A stretch of DNA of 64,000 nucleotides from Agreia sp. VKM Ac-1783 (lineage in GTDB: Bacteria > Actinomycetota > Actinomycetes > Actinomycetales > Microbacteriaceae): positions 62,001-126,000 of the forward strand of contig NZ_FXWI01000001.1 in NCBI RefSeq assembly GCF_900177765.1, read 5' to 3'. The translations under genes were made by a program, and so were the position numbers. Positions 1-7,110 of this stretch are shown here, piece after piece; the first letter of the stretch is position 1; the number at the start of each line of letters is the position of its first letter. Under the pieces are notes generated by a model. That model saw only the letters and a program-made list of their open reading frames with translations. It did not search any database and was not told where the DNA came from.

Positions 1-365
1 GTAGGAATCGGCCACCCGCCCTCGTACCCGGAGCCGGACGTGAAAGCGACGAAGATAAGCGCCGGCACGATCACGCCGCCGAGCGCGGCGATGGCCGGGC
101 GCACCGCCTTCGAGACACTGTTGAGTTGACCGACCGCGAACTCGTTCTTCAGCTCGACTGCGACCACGAAGAAGAAGATCGCGAGCAGACCGTCGCTGAT
201 CCAGTGGCCCACAGAGAGGTCGAGCGGCGTGCCGGGAATGGCGAGGTGCGCGTCTTGCAGGTTCATGAGGCCGGGCCCCAGAGGCGTGTTCGCGGCGATG
301 AGACCGATGGCCGCGGCCACCAGAAGGAAGAGGGCGGCTACGCGCTCGGATCGAATGAAGCTCAT
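1..365 (-). CDS. nhaA: Na+/H+ antiporter NhaA, N-terminal part
   Basis: The reverse strand reads into the window edge, so only about 121 N-terminal codons are visible. The protein starts MSFIRSERVAALFL, followed by a first membrane helix, then the stretch GLLAIFFFVVAVELKNEF and the segment around AALGGVIVPAL, which are typical of NhaA. NhaA exchanges cytoplasmic Na+ for external protons across the inner membrane and serves pH and sodium homeostasis. The ATG at 365 is chosen because AAGGA lies 5 nt upstream. The roughly 100-nt region before it folds into two perfect hairpins, described separately. Family identity is confident; the rest of the gene lies outside the window. Confidence 0.93.
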   Translation of the reverse strand, partial: MSFIRSERVAALFLLVAAAIGLIAANTPLGPGLMNLQDAHLAIPGTPLDLSVGHWISDGLLAIFFFVVAVELKNEFAVGQLNSVSKAVRPAIAALGGVIVPALIFVAFTSGSGYEGGWPIP

Positions 366-378
366 GGGTGTCCTTCGT

Positions 379-431
379 GCCTCCGTGTCGGAGGCGTCGT
401 GAAGCGGAATGAAGCGATCCCCTGATCGCTT
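379..431 (-). promoter_or_regulatory. Structured 5' leader of nhaA
   Basis: On the reverse strand, before the nhaA ribosome binding site, there are two perfect inverted repeats. The first is AAGCGATC-AGGG-GATCGCTT (431 to 412). The second is GCCTCC-GACAC-GGAGGC (395 to 379). The second hairpin ends 3 nt before the AAGGA Shine-Dalgarno at 375-371. A possible -10 (TAGAAT, 470-465) would place the start about 90-100 nt before the ATG. The layout suggests cis-regulation of antiporter translation, but I cannot match it to a named riboswitch. Confidence 0.4.
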
Positions 432-490
432 GCCGACCAGACTTCCCGGCGCACCAGCATCCATTCTACGTCGAGCCCTACAATCGTCGG

Positions 491-1477
491 GTGCCCACGA
501 GTAAGAAGTCGCCCCGCAAGAAGTCCCCGTCGAGAAAAGCCCGCCGTGTGAAATCCACCGGGCATCCGGCCGGGCCCCGGGTCGCGCCGAACCGACCCAC
601 GAAGGTCACGGCCCGCGACTGGATCGCGGGCGCGCGACTTCGCACGCTTCCACTCGCGATCGCGCCGGTCGCTCTGGGAACGGGTGCCGCTACGGTCCTC
701 AGTTCGGTGCACGACAAGCTGCCTCTCGTCGCCCTGTGCCTGGCCGTCTCTCTGCTGCTGCAGATCGGCGTGAACTACGCGAACGATTACTCCGACGGCA
801 TCCGGGGCACCGACGCCCACCGTGTCGGCCCCGCGCGGCTGACCGGCTCGGGCGCGGTGCGGCCGAAGCTGGTGCTGACGGTGGCGCTGGTCTTCTTCGG
901 TCTGGCTGCGGCCGCCGGCCTCGCCGTCGTGTTCATCACGCAGATCTGGTGGCTGCTGGCCGTGGGCGCCGTGGCGATCGTCGCCGCGTGGTTCTACACC
1001 GGCGGTAAGCGGCCCTATGGATACGCGGGGCTCGGCGAGCTCTTCGTGTTCGTCTTCTTCGGGTTGGTCGCCACCCTCGGCACCCTGTGGGTTCTGGCCC
1101 GCGACCTCAGCCTCGAGGGACTTCTCAGCGCCGTGGCGATCGGGTTCATCTCGTGTGCCGTTCTGATGGTGAACAACATCCGCGACATTCCGCAGGACCG
1201 CATCGCGAAGAAGAAGACGCTCGCGGTGCGTGTCGGCGACCGGACGGCGCGCCTCCTGTATTGCTTCTTCATGTTGATTCCCTTCCTGGTGGTGGGATTC
1301 CTGACGCTCTTGTTCCCGCTCGCGATCCTCGTCTTCTTCGCTCTGCTGATCGCCATTCCGGCCTCGCTGATCGTGCTCACCGCGAAGACGCCCAAGGAAC
1401 TGATCCTGGCGCTGCAGCTCACGAGCCTCACCGGGCTCGTCTACGGACTGGGCCTGGCAGCAGCGATCGCCTTCTAG
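491..1477 (+). CDS. menA: 1,4-dihydroxy-2-naphthoate polyprenyltransferase MenA
   Basis: MenA attaches the polyprenyl chain to 1,4-dihydroxy-2-naphthoate, giving demethylmenaquinone, within the membrane. The 328-residue protein has a basic N-terminal tail of about 40 residues, then multiple hydrophobic helices. It shows the two aspartate-rich UbiA-family motifs that bind Mg-prenyl diphosphate: NDYSDGIRGTD near residue 98 and NNIRDIPQDR near residue 228. The GTG start is preceded by TACAAT at 479-484 with a 6-nt gap and no ribosome binding site, so the mRNA is probably leaderless. menD, menF and menG follow within 8 kb. The basic tail is longer than usual; an internal start cannot be excluded. 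Confidence 0.95.
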   Translation: MPTSKKSPRKKSPSRKARRVKSTGHPAGPRVAPNRPTKVTARDWIAGARLRTLPLAIAPVALGTGAATVLSSVHDKLPLVALCLAVSLLLQIGVNYANDYSDGIRGTDAHRVGPARLTGSGAVRPKLVLTVALVFFGLAAAAGLAVVFITQIWWLLAVGAVAIVAAWFYTGGKRPYGYAGLGELFVFVFFGLVATLGTLWVLARDLSLEGLLSAVAIGFISCAVLMVNNIRDIPQDRIAKKKTLAVRVGDRTARLLYCFFMLIPFLVVGFLTLLFPLAILVFFALLIAIPASLIVLTAKTPKELILALQLTSLTGLVYGLGLAAAIAF

Positions 1478-1485
1478 TCGCGGCG

Positions 1486-1594
1486 CTGGTCTCGATACGG
1501 CGGCTCCTTCGTCGCGCGCCTACTCGACCAACGCGGGAAGTTTTGCGCTGGTCGAGTAGCCCGAGGCCGCCCGCGGCCGAAGCGTATCGAGACC
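1486..1594. repeat. Dispersed GGTCGAGTA/GTATCGAGACC repeat, copy 1 (inverted pair)
   Basis: Two half units face each other: 1486-1535 begins CTGGTCTCGATACGG and ends TACTCGACCAACGC, and 1545-1594 begins GCGCTGGTCGAGTAG and ends GTATCGAGACC. The same words recur at 6951, 17306, 26464 and 57574. The pair fills most of the space between menA and the next gene. No ORF or transposase is attached. Confidence 0.85.
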
Positions 1595-1635
1595 GCTCGG
1601 CGCGAGGCGAGCGCCGCAGCGCCTAGAGTCGAGGC

Positions 1636-2052
1636 ATGGCTGACTACTCGCGACCGAACACTTCTGCAGGCTGGGATGTCGGCGTTCGACAGACGGTTGC
1701 GGGCAGCCGCAAGGCCGTCTGGGCGTTTCTCGTGGGCGAGGGCCTGCCGCTCTGGCTGGGCAAGACCACGAAGCTTCCGCTGGTCAAGGGCGCTGCCTAC
1801 GAGACCGACGACGACATCACCGGGCGCGTTCTCAGCGTGCAGCCCGGAGTCGATCTGCGAGTGAGCTGGCGTCCCGGCGAATGGAATCACGATTCCACTC
1901 TGCAGCTGAGCCTCAAAGAGGCCGACGGCGTGACCACCATCTCGTTCCACCAGCAGAAGCTCACCAGCCGCGACGAGCGCAAGATGATGCTCGGCCGCTG
2001 GAAGGGTGTCGCCAGCGACCTCGAGAAGGCGCTGAAGCGCCAGGCCAAATAG
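1636..2052 (+). CDS. SRPBCC (AHSA1-like) domain protein
   Basis: A 138-residue single-domain protein. The pattern of an early helix (residues 20-35), a beta-rich middle (for example LRVSWRPGEW) and a long C-terminal helix (GRWKGVASDLEKAL) matches the START/Bet v1 superfamily, AHSA1 branch, which binds small hydrophobic ligands or acts as a co-chaperone-like domain. It is probably cytoplasmic: no signal peptide or membrane segment is seen. TAGAGT at 1624-1629 lies 6 nt before the ATG, so a leaderless start is likely. No substrate can be inferred. Confidence 0.75.
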   Translation: MADYSRPNTSAGWDVGVRQTVAGSRKAVWAFLVGEGLPLWLGKTTKLPLVKGAAYETDDDITGRVLSVQPGVDLRVSWRPGEWNHDSTLQLSLKEADGVTTISFHQQKLTSRDERKMMLGRWKGVASDLEKALKRQAK

Positions 2053-2060
2053 CCCGTCAG

Positions 2061-2366
2061 TTACGGCTGCTTCTCAGCGGAAGGGCCGTCGACCGCCGCG
2101 TCTTCGACGTCTTCGTCGTCTCCGGCCGCAGACGACTGTGAGCGCTTCGTGCTGGCCCGCGCCTCGTAGAGGCTCTTCGCCGCCTCTTCGCGCTGCCTGC
2201 GCAGAAAGATGAACGAGAGGCAGAACGCGATGATCGCGGCGAGCAGCGCCGAGATCCAGGCGGGCACGCCGCCCGGGGTCAGGAGCAGCAGGAGGATCGC
2301 GAGAACGACGGCGAACAGCCCGATGCGGATGAGCGAGAAGAGCAACCAGGTGCGTCGAGGATTCAC
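2061..2366 (-). CDS. Small DUF4229-type membrane protein
   Basis: A 101-residue protein with two hydrophobic helices (about residues 8-28 and 35-53), a basic loop (LRRQREEAAKSLYEAR) and an acidic, low-complexity C-terminal tail. This layout matches the small actinobacterial DUF4229 membrane family, which I recall as frequent near menaquinone genes. Function is unknown. The GTG start at 2366 follows TACACT with a 7-nt gap on the reverse strand and lacks a ribosome binding site. It converges on the SRPBCC gene, with 8 bp between the stops. Confidence 0.7.
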   Translation of the reverse strand: MNPRRTWLLFSLIRIGLFAVVLAILLLLLTPGGVPAWISALLAAIIAFCLSFIFLRRQREEAAKSLYEARASTKRSQSSAAGDDEDVEDAAVDGPSAEKQP

Positions 2367-2439
2367 GGCATTCAGTGTATGCGCTGCTCCTCTGGCAACC
2401 CCCGGGCAAACGTACGGTTACCGTGCCTATCATGGGTTC

Positions 2440-2835
2440 ATGGCCCGCTTGCTGTTCGTCCTCGGTATCGTCGCCGTGACGTTCATGATCTACTCGATCG
2501 TCGACGCCGCCCTGCGTCCTGCCCGCCTCATTCGCGGCCTTCCCAAGTGGGCGTGGCTGCTGATCATCGTCGTCATCCCCATCATCGGCGGGGTCCTCTG
2601 GTTCGTCATCGGTCGAGGCCGCGAACAGAAGGCGGCCGTGTATCGCACACTGGGCCCGGATGACGACCCCGACTTCCTCGGCAAGCTCGGCTACACGACT
2701 CCTCGCGACCCCGCGACAGACGCTCGCACCGACGAACAGATCCGCGACCTCGAGAAGCGTCTCGCAGAGCAGGCGGGCGACAATCCCTCTGACGACCCCA
2801 CATCGGGGCGCAGAGGAAAGCCCGGCCCGGCCTAG
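2440..2835 (+). CDS. PLDc_N-domain membrane protein
   Basis: A 131-residue protein with two N-terminal helices (about 3-22 and 36-58) enclosing the sequence ALRPARLIRGLPKWAWLL, the signature of the phospholipase D nuclease N-terminal (PLDc_N) domain. The PLD catalytic HKD motif is absent, so this is a membrane anchor-type protein of unknown role, not an enzyme. The ATG at 2440 is chosen because TATCAT lies exactly 6 nt upstream (2428-2433) and the hydrophobic domain begins there. Its stop overlaps the menD GTG start by one base (TAGTG), so the two are translationally coupled. Confidence 0.75.
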   Translation: MARLLFVLGIVAVTFMIYSIVDAALRPARLIRGLPKWAWLLIIVVIPIIGGVLWFVIGRGREQKAAVYRTLGPDDDPDFLGKLGYTTPRDPATDARTDEQIRDLEKRLAEQAGDNPSDDPTSGRRGKPGPA

Positions 2836-4559
2836 TGAGTCCGGCAACGGACTTCTCCGTCGCCCTCCTCACGCACCTTGCGGCTCGGGGGCTTCGCCAT
2901 GTCGTGCTCACCCCGGGGTCGCGTTCACAGGCGCTCGCCCTGGCCGCCGCCGAACTCGACCGTCGCGGCATCCTCGATCTCACCGTTCGCATCGACGAGC
3001 GGTCGGCGGCGTTCACCGCGCTCGGCATCGCGCGTGAGACCGGCCTGCCCGTCGCCGTCGTCACGACGTCGGGAACGGCCGTCGGCAATCTGCTCCCCGC
3101 GGTGATGGAGGCGCATCACAGCGGTGTGCCTCTCGTCGTGCTCTCCGCCGACCGGCCCGCTGAACTGCGGGGCACCGGGGCGAATCAGACCACAGTGCAG
3201 CCCGGTATCTTCGGCGCCTTCGTGAGGCTCCAGCTCGACGTCGAGCCACCGTCGACTCCGGCGCACGAGCCGGTCGACGAGGTGCTCGGCCTCACGCCCG
3301 ACCCCGAGACGCTCGCGGCGAAGGCCACGGACGCCGCGCTCGGCCGCGAGGGCTTGCCCGGCCCCGTGCACCTCAATCTGCAGTTCCGCGAGCCGCTCTC
3401 GGGAGCTTTCCCCGAGATCTCGGTGCCGGCCCTCGGCGACCCCGCCGCGTCGCATCCGGTGGCCGCCCACGCGGTTCAGCCCGGACCGCGCACGATCGTG
3501 GTCGCGGGCGACGGCGCGGGCCCGGAGGCCGAGGAACTCGCCCACGCGGGCGGATGGCCCCTGATCGCCGAGGTCTCGAGCGGCGCGCGCTTCGGCCCGA
3601 ACCTGATCGTGGCCTATCGCTCCCTGCTCTCGGGCGAGCTGGCCGCGCACGTCGAGCGCGTGATCGTGTTCGGCCACCCGACCCTCAGCCGAGAGGTGCC
3701 CGCTCTACTCGCGCGAGAAGGCGTGCAGATCCTGGTCGTGGCATCCGGTGGCGAGCGCATCACGCCCGGCCACGACGGCCGGATGCTGGTGGACCGGGTC
3801 GAGGCGAGCCCTGAGGCCATCGCGGCGAGTCGAGAACCGGATGCCCGTGCCTGGCTCGGTCGCTGGGTGATCGCGAGCAGGCACCAGCTCGAACTCGACG
3901 ACCCGGAGCTGCCCGCCCCGGATGTCGAGGCCCCGCGCTCTGGCGATCTCGGCCGACGCCGCGAGTATGCGAAGGCCGAGCTCGCCGCCGCTCGGGCGTC
4001 GATCTCGAGGCCGATCCTCGCTCTCTCGGTGTGGCGAGCGACCTGGCCGCACGACCGGCTCGTGCTCGGCGCATCGCGACTGATCCGCGAGGCTGACAAG
4101 ATCGTGCCCGGCAAGAAGATCACGGTGCACGCCAATCGAGGGCTCGCCGGCATCGACGGAACCGTGTCGACCGCCATCGGAGTCGCCCTGGCCAGCCAGA
4201 CCGACGCGAAGGGCGGAATCACGCGCGTGCTGCTCGGCGATCTGACGCTGCTGCATGACGTGGGTGGCCTGCTGATCGGTGACGGCGAGAGACGCCCGCG
4301 CGTTCAGCTCATCGTGGCGAACGACGGGGGCGGCACGATCTTCGACTCGCTCGAGGTCGCCGCCACTGCAGACCCGGATGCTTTTGCCCGCGTGATGCGC
4401 ACCCCCCAGTCAGTCTCGATCGAGCAGTTCGCCGCGGCATACGGCTGGAGCTACACGAGGGTCTCGACGCGCGCTGAGCTCGATCGTGCGCTGACCAGCC
4501 CGGAGGGCCCGCTGAGCATCGTCGAGGTGCCGTTTGGCGATACCGAACAAAACCACTGA
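2835..4559 (+). CDS. menD: 2-succinyl-5-enolpyruvyl-6-hydroxy-3-cyclohexene-1-carboxylate synthase MenD
   Basis: MenD is a thiamine-diphosphate enzyme that joins isochorismate and 2-oxoglutarate (as succinic semialdehyde) in menaquinone synthesis; it is cytoplasmic. The 574-residue protein has the usual family length. Near the N-terminus it shows LTPGSRSQ and IDERSAA (the glutamate that activates ThDP), then TSGTAVGNLLPAVMEA and ADRPAELRGTGANQT, all characteristic of MenD. The C-terminal ThDP/Mg part includes LLGDLTLLHD and NDGGGTIFDSLE. The GTG start overlaps the stop of the upstream PLDc_N gene. MenF, which makes its substrate, lies 2.5 kb downstream on the other strand. Confidence 0.97.
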   Translation: MSPATDFSVALLTHLAARGLRHVVLTPGSRSQALALAAAELDRRGILDLTVRIDERSAAFTALGIARETGLPVAVVTTSGTAVGNLLPAVMEAHHSGVPLVVLSADRPAELRGTGANQTTVQPGIFGAFVRLQLDVEPPSTPAHEPVDEVLGLTPDPETLAAKATDAALGREGLPGPVHLNLQFREPLSGAFPEISVPALGDPAASHPVAAHAVQPGPRTIVVAGDGAGPEAEELAHAGGWPLIAEVSSGARFGPNLIVAYRSLLSGELAAHVERVIVFGHPTLSREVPALLAREGVQILVVASGGERITPGHDGRMLVDRVEASPEAIAASREPDARAWLGRWVIASRHQLELDDPELPAPDVEAPRSGDLGRRREYAKAELAAARASISRPILALSVWRATWPHDRLVLGASRLIREADKIVPGKKITVHANRGLAGIDGTVSTAIGVALASQTDAKGGITRVLLGDLTLLHDVGGLLIGDGERRPRVQLIVANDGGGTIFDSLEVAATADPDAFARVMRTPQSVSIEQFAAAYGWSYTRVSTRAELDRALTSPEGPLSIVEVPFGDTEQNH

Positions 4560-4588
4560 AGCGCTCGCGCAATTGCTAGATTGCCCTC

Positions 4589-5251
4589 GTGACGAAACTT
4601 CGGGTGCACAATCTTGCTGTCTCCATCGACGGCTTCGCTACCGGCGAGGGCAGAACATTCGAGGCCCCGTTCGGCCACGCCGGGCAGCGGCTGATGACGT
4701 GGTTCTTTCCGACGCACTCCTTCGTGAGCATGACGGGTCACGATGCCGAGGCGATCGGTGCCGGCACCCGGGGCGTCGATGATGCCTTCGCCGCCGCGAC
4801 GCAGGTGGGCATCGGCGCCGAGATCATGGGGCGGGGCAAGTTCGGTCCGCAAGAGGGGCCGTGGCAAGACGAGTCCTGGCGCGGGTGGTGGGGCGAGGAG
4901 CCTCCGTTCCACTCGCCGGTCGTGGTGCTCACGCATCATGCGCGACCCGACATCGCAGTAGGCGAGACGACGTTCCTGTTCCGTGACGCCTCGGCTCGCG
5001 ATGCCCTCGAGCTCGCGACGGAGGTGGCCGGCGGCCTCGATGTGCGCCTCGGAGGCGGCCCGACCGTCGTGCGCGAGTTCCTCGAGGCAGACCTCGTCGA
5101 CCATCTGCACATCGTCGTCGTGCCGATAGTGCTCGGACGTGGCGTTTGCTTGTGGGAAGGCCTGGAGAGCCTCGAGGAGCGCTTCGATGTCGAGACGACC
5201 GCCTCGCCGTCGGGCGTCGTGCACTACGTCTTCACCCGCAAGGCCCGCTGA
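4589..5251 (+). CDS. Dihydrofolate reductase / RibD C-terminal family protein
   Basis: A 220-residue protein of the RibD C-terminal / DHFR-like fold. It opens with a strand and the VSIDGFATG element common in this family, continues with the variable region EIMGRGKFG, and ends with the NADPH-binding GGGPTVVREFLEADLVDHLHI segment (about residues 151-175). These proteins are presumed NADPH-dependent reductases; the substrate is unknown. TAGATT at 4577-4582 is 6 nt before the GTG, indicating a leaderless mRNA. A distant relative lies at 56967. Confidence 0.85.
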   Translation: MTKLRVHNLAVSIDGFATGEGRTFEAPFGHAGQRLMTWFFPTHSFVSMTGHDAEAIGAGTRGVDDAFAAATQVGIGAEIMGRGKFGPQEGPWQDESWRGWWGEEPPFHSPVVVLTHHARPDIAVGETTFLFRDASARDALELATEVAGGLDVRLGGGPTVVREFLEADLVDHLHIVVVPIVLGRGVCLWEGLESLEERFDVETTASPSGVVHYVFTRKAR

Positions 5252-5375
5252 CCGGGTCCCGGGCCGCATTCCGTTCAGCCACGCGGCATCCTCGCCGAAT
5301 AGCGACGAGTACGCACTGTGGCTGCACCAAATCTCGCTCTACAGTGGGGGACACGCTCGGCGAAAGGGAACGACC

Positions 5376-6236
5376 ATGGCCAAGAACGATGACACCTTCT
5401 TCTCGGGCAGCACCCGCGAACTGCTCGCGGCGCGCGAGGGCTTCGTGCTCGCCGACCTCGACCCGGCCAGCACGCCGGGTGTGACGGCGTCGAAGAAGCA
5501 GGGCGAGAAAGCGCTCGCGACCGGCGCCCCGACCCTCGACGACCTGCAGATCAGGCTGCACGCCAACAGCCTCTCCGGCGACAACCGCAGCGTGCTTCTC
5601 GTGTTGCAGGCCATGGATTCCGCGGGCAAGGGCGGCATCGTCAGTCACGTGATCGGCACGGTCGACCCCGAGGGCGTGGCGCACACCTCGTTCAAGAAGC
5701 CGACGCCCGAGGAACTCAGCCACGACTTTCTCTGGCGCATCCGCAATGCCCTGCCGAAGGCCGGCCAGATCGGCGTGTTCGACCGCTCGCACTACGAAGA
5801 CGTGCTCATCGCGCGGGTGCGCAACCTCGCAACTCCCGACGTGATCGAGCACCGTTACGAGCTCATCAACGAGTTCGAGCGCCAGGTCACGGAGTCGGGC
5901 ACGACCATCGTCAAGGTCATGCTGCACATCAGCTCCGACGAGCAGAAGGCCAGGCTCGGCGCTCGGCTCGAGCGCGAGGACAAGTACTGGAAGTACAACC
6001 CGGGCGACGTCGACGAGCGGCTGCTCTGGCCTGCCTACCAGGAGGCATACCAGCTGGCGATCCAGAACACGTCGACCGAGATCGCCCCGTGGTTCGTGGT
6101 GCCCGCAAACCACAAGTGGTACGCGCGTGCCGCCGTGCAGCAGCTGCTTATCGAGACGATGTCGGCGTTCGGCCAAGGCTGGCCCCCGGCCGACTACGAC
6201 ATCGAGGTCGAGAAGGCGCGGCTCGCGGCGAGCTAA
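5376..6236 (+). CDS. ppk2: Polyphosphate kinase 2 family phosphotransferase
   Basis: PPK2 enzymes transfer phosphate between polyphosphate and nucleotides in the cytoplasm. The 286-residue protein carries the Walker A-like AMDSAGKGG (about residues 75-83), the Walker B-like FDRSHYEDVL (about 134-143) and a conserved C-terminal WFVVPANHKWYAR. The ATG at 5376 is chosen because GAAAGGGA precedes it and conserved sequence begins soon after; the frame stays open further upstream without family similarity. A -10-like TACAGT is at about 5340. Whether it prefers ADP, GDP or AMP cannot be decided by eye. Its stop overlaps the stop of the convergent gene. Confidence 0.92.
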   Translation: MAKNDDTFFSGSTRELLAAREGFVLADLDPASTPGVTASKKQGEKALATGAPTLDDLQIRLHANSLSGDNRSVLLVLQAMDSAGKGGIVSHVIGTVDPEGVAHTSFKKPTPEELSHDFLWRIRNALPKAGQIGVFDRSHYEDVLIARVRNLATPDVIEHRYELINEFERQVTESGTTIVKVMLHISSDEQKARLGARLEREDKYWKYNPGDVDERLLWPAYQEAYQLAIQNTSTEIAPWFVVPANHKWYARAAVQQLLIETMSAFGQGWPPADYDIEVEKARLAAS

Positions 6237-7099
6237 GACGACGGGGAGGACTCGACGGTCAGGTCGAAGCCGTCCCAGTAGACCGTGATCGAGGTGCTGC
6301 CGCCCGTGTTCAGCAGGATACCGGCCGACGTGAACTGGTCGGGCGTCGCGCATCCGGCACCCGCTACGCCATTCGGAGTCTCGCGCGCGATCACGCAGAA
6401 GCCACCGGCGGTGTCCTTGGCCACGAACACCTGCCAGCCTTCGACCCTCGGGTCGACCGCGCGCGTCGATGACGGGTCGATATTCCCCACGGTCTGCGCA
6501 AGTCGGTCGGTGTCTTTCTGCGGCTCATCGAACCAATGCTCTGCCGAAGCCGCGCTGCCCGAGCTCGTTCGGCCCACAGGGCCGGGTTGTGTCGTCGCGA
6601 TGGTGCCCAGCCCGAGATCGACGCGTGACTCGCCCGTCGCGGGGATGGTGCGCGGCAGATCACTCTGCCGAGCTTCGGGCGGCTGAAGAAGCGTCGCAGC
6701 GCCGGCAGCGATCACACCGAGTACGGCGAGCGTGCCGACCACTCGCACAGAGCGAGACCGGATGCGATGGGCTCGGCGCTCGCGGGCAGCCGCGGCATCG
6801 AGGGTGGCTTGGTGCAATGCCTGACGCTCGGCAGCTTCGCGCAGATCGAGCTCGTGCAGCTCGCGGGCCGCCTCGGCGGCGCGAACCTCGTCTTCCGGAG
6901 ATGTGGTGCGTCCGTATGCGGCGCGCGCGAGCGCCTCGCGCTCGAGTGCTGCGCTGGTCGAGTAGCCCGAGGCCGCTTGCGGCCGAAGCGTATCAAGACC
7001 ATCTGCCGGTGGTCTCGATACGGTCGCGGGCGACCTACTCGACCAACGCGGGCCCGCGGAGTTCGCTTCGGCAGGCTCAGGGAACGAAGTGGGCGGCAC
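6233..7099 (-). CDS. Single-pass membrane protein with repeat-derived N-terminus
   Basis: The conserved-looking core begins with AYGRTTSPEDE, continues through an Ala/Glu-rich helix, one transmembrane segment (about residues 110-130 if started at 7099) and an extracytoplasmic C-terminal domain of about 150 residues with two cysteines. Similar single-pass proteins are common in Microbacteriaceae; function is unknown. The start is odd. No ATG/GTG exists near the core, and the first usable start is GTG 7099 (AGGGG 8 nt upstream, 11 nt after the menF stop). That makes about 50 N-terminal residues come from the dispersed repeats at 6951-7086. A TTG at 6817 has no ribosome binding site and would remove the core's beginning. 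The start is therefore uncertain. Confidence 0.6.
   Translation of the reverse strand: MPPTSFPEPAEANSAGPRWSSRSPATVSRPPADGLDTLRPQAASGYSTSAALEREALARAAYGRTTSPEDEVRAAEAARELHELDLREAAERQALHQATLDAAAARERRAHRIRSRSVRVVGTLAVLGVIAAGAATLLQPPEARQSDLPRTIPATGESRVDLGLGTIATTQPGPVGRTSSGSAASAEHWFDEPQKDTDRLAQTVGNIDPSSTRAVDPRVEGWQVFVAKDTAGGFCVIARETPNGVAGAGCATPDQFTSAGILLNTGGSTSITVYWDGFDLTVESSPSS
6951..7050. repeat. Dispersed GGTCGAGTA/GTATCGAGACC repeat, copy 2 (inverted pair)
   Basis: Half unit 6951-7000 begins GCGCTGGTCGAGTAG and ends with the variant GTATCAAGACC. Half unit 7011-7050 runs from GGTCTCGATACGG to CTCGACCAACGCG in the opposite orientation. This copy lies in the open frame of the 6233-7099 gene on the reverse strand and does not break it. 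Confidence 0.85.
7064..7086 (-). repeat. Short CCCTGAGCCTG-CGAAG repeat, copy 1
   Basis: On the reverse strand this reads CGTTCCCTGAGCCTGCCGAAG. Closely similar words occur at 55082 and 61458, and degenerate ones at 59756 and 59780. It lies in the N-terminal extension of the 6233-7099 gene. Confidence 0.7.
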
Positions 7100-7110
7100 A
7101 GCGCACGCCC

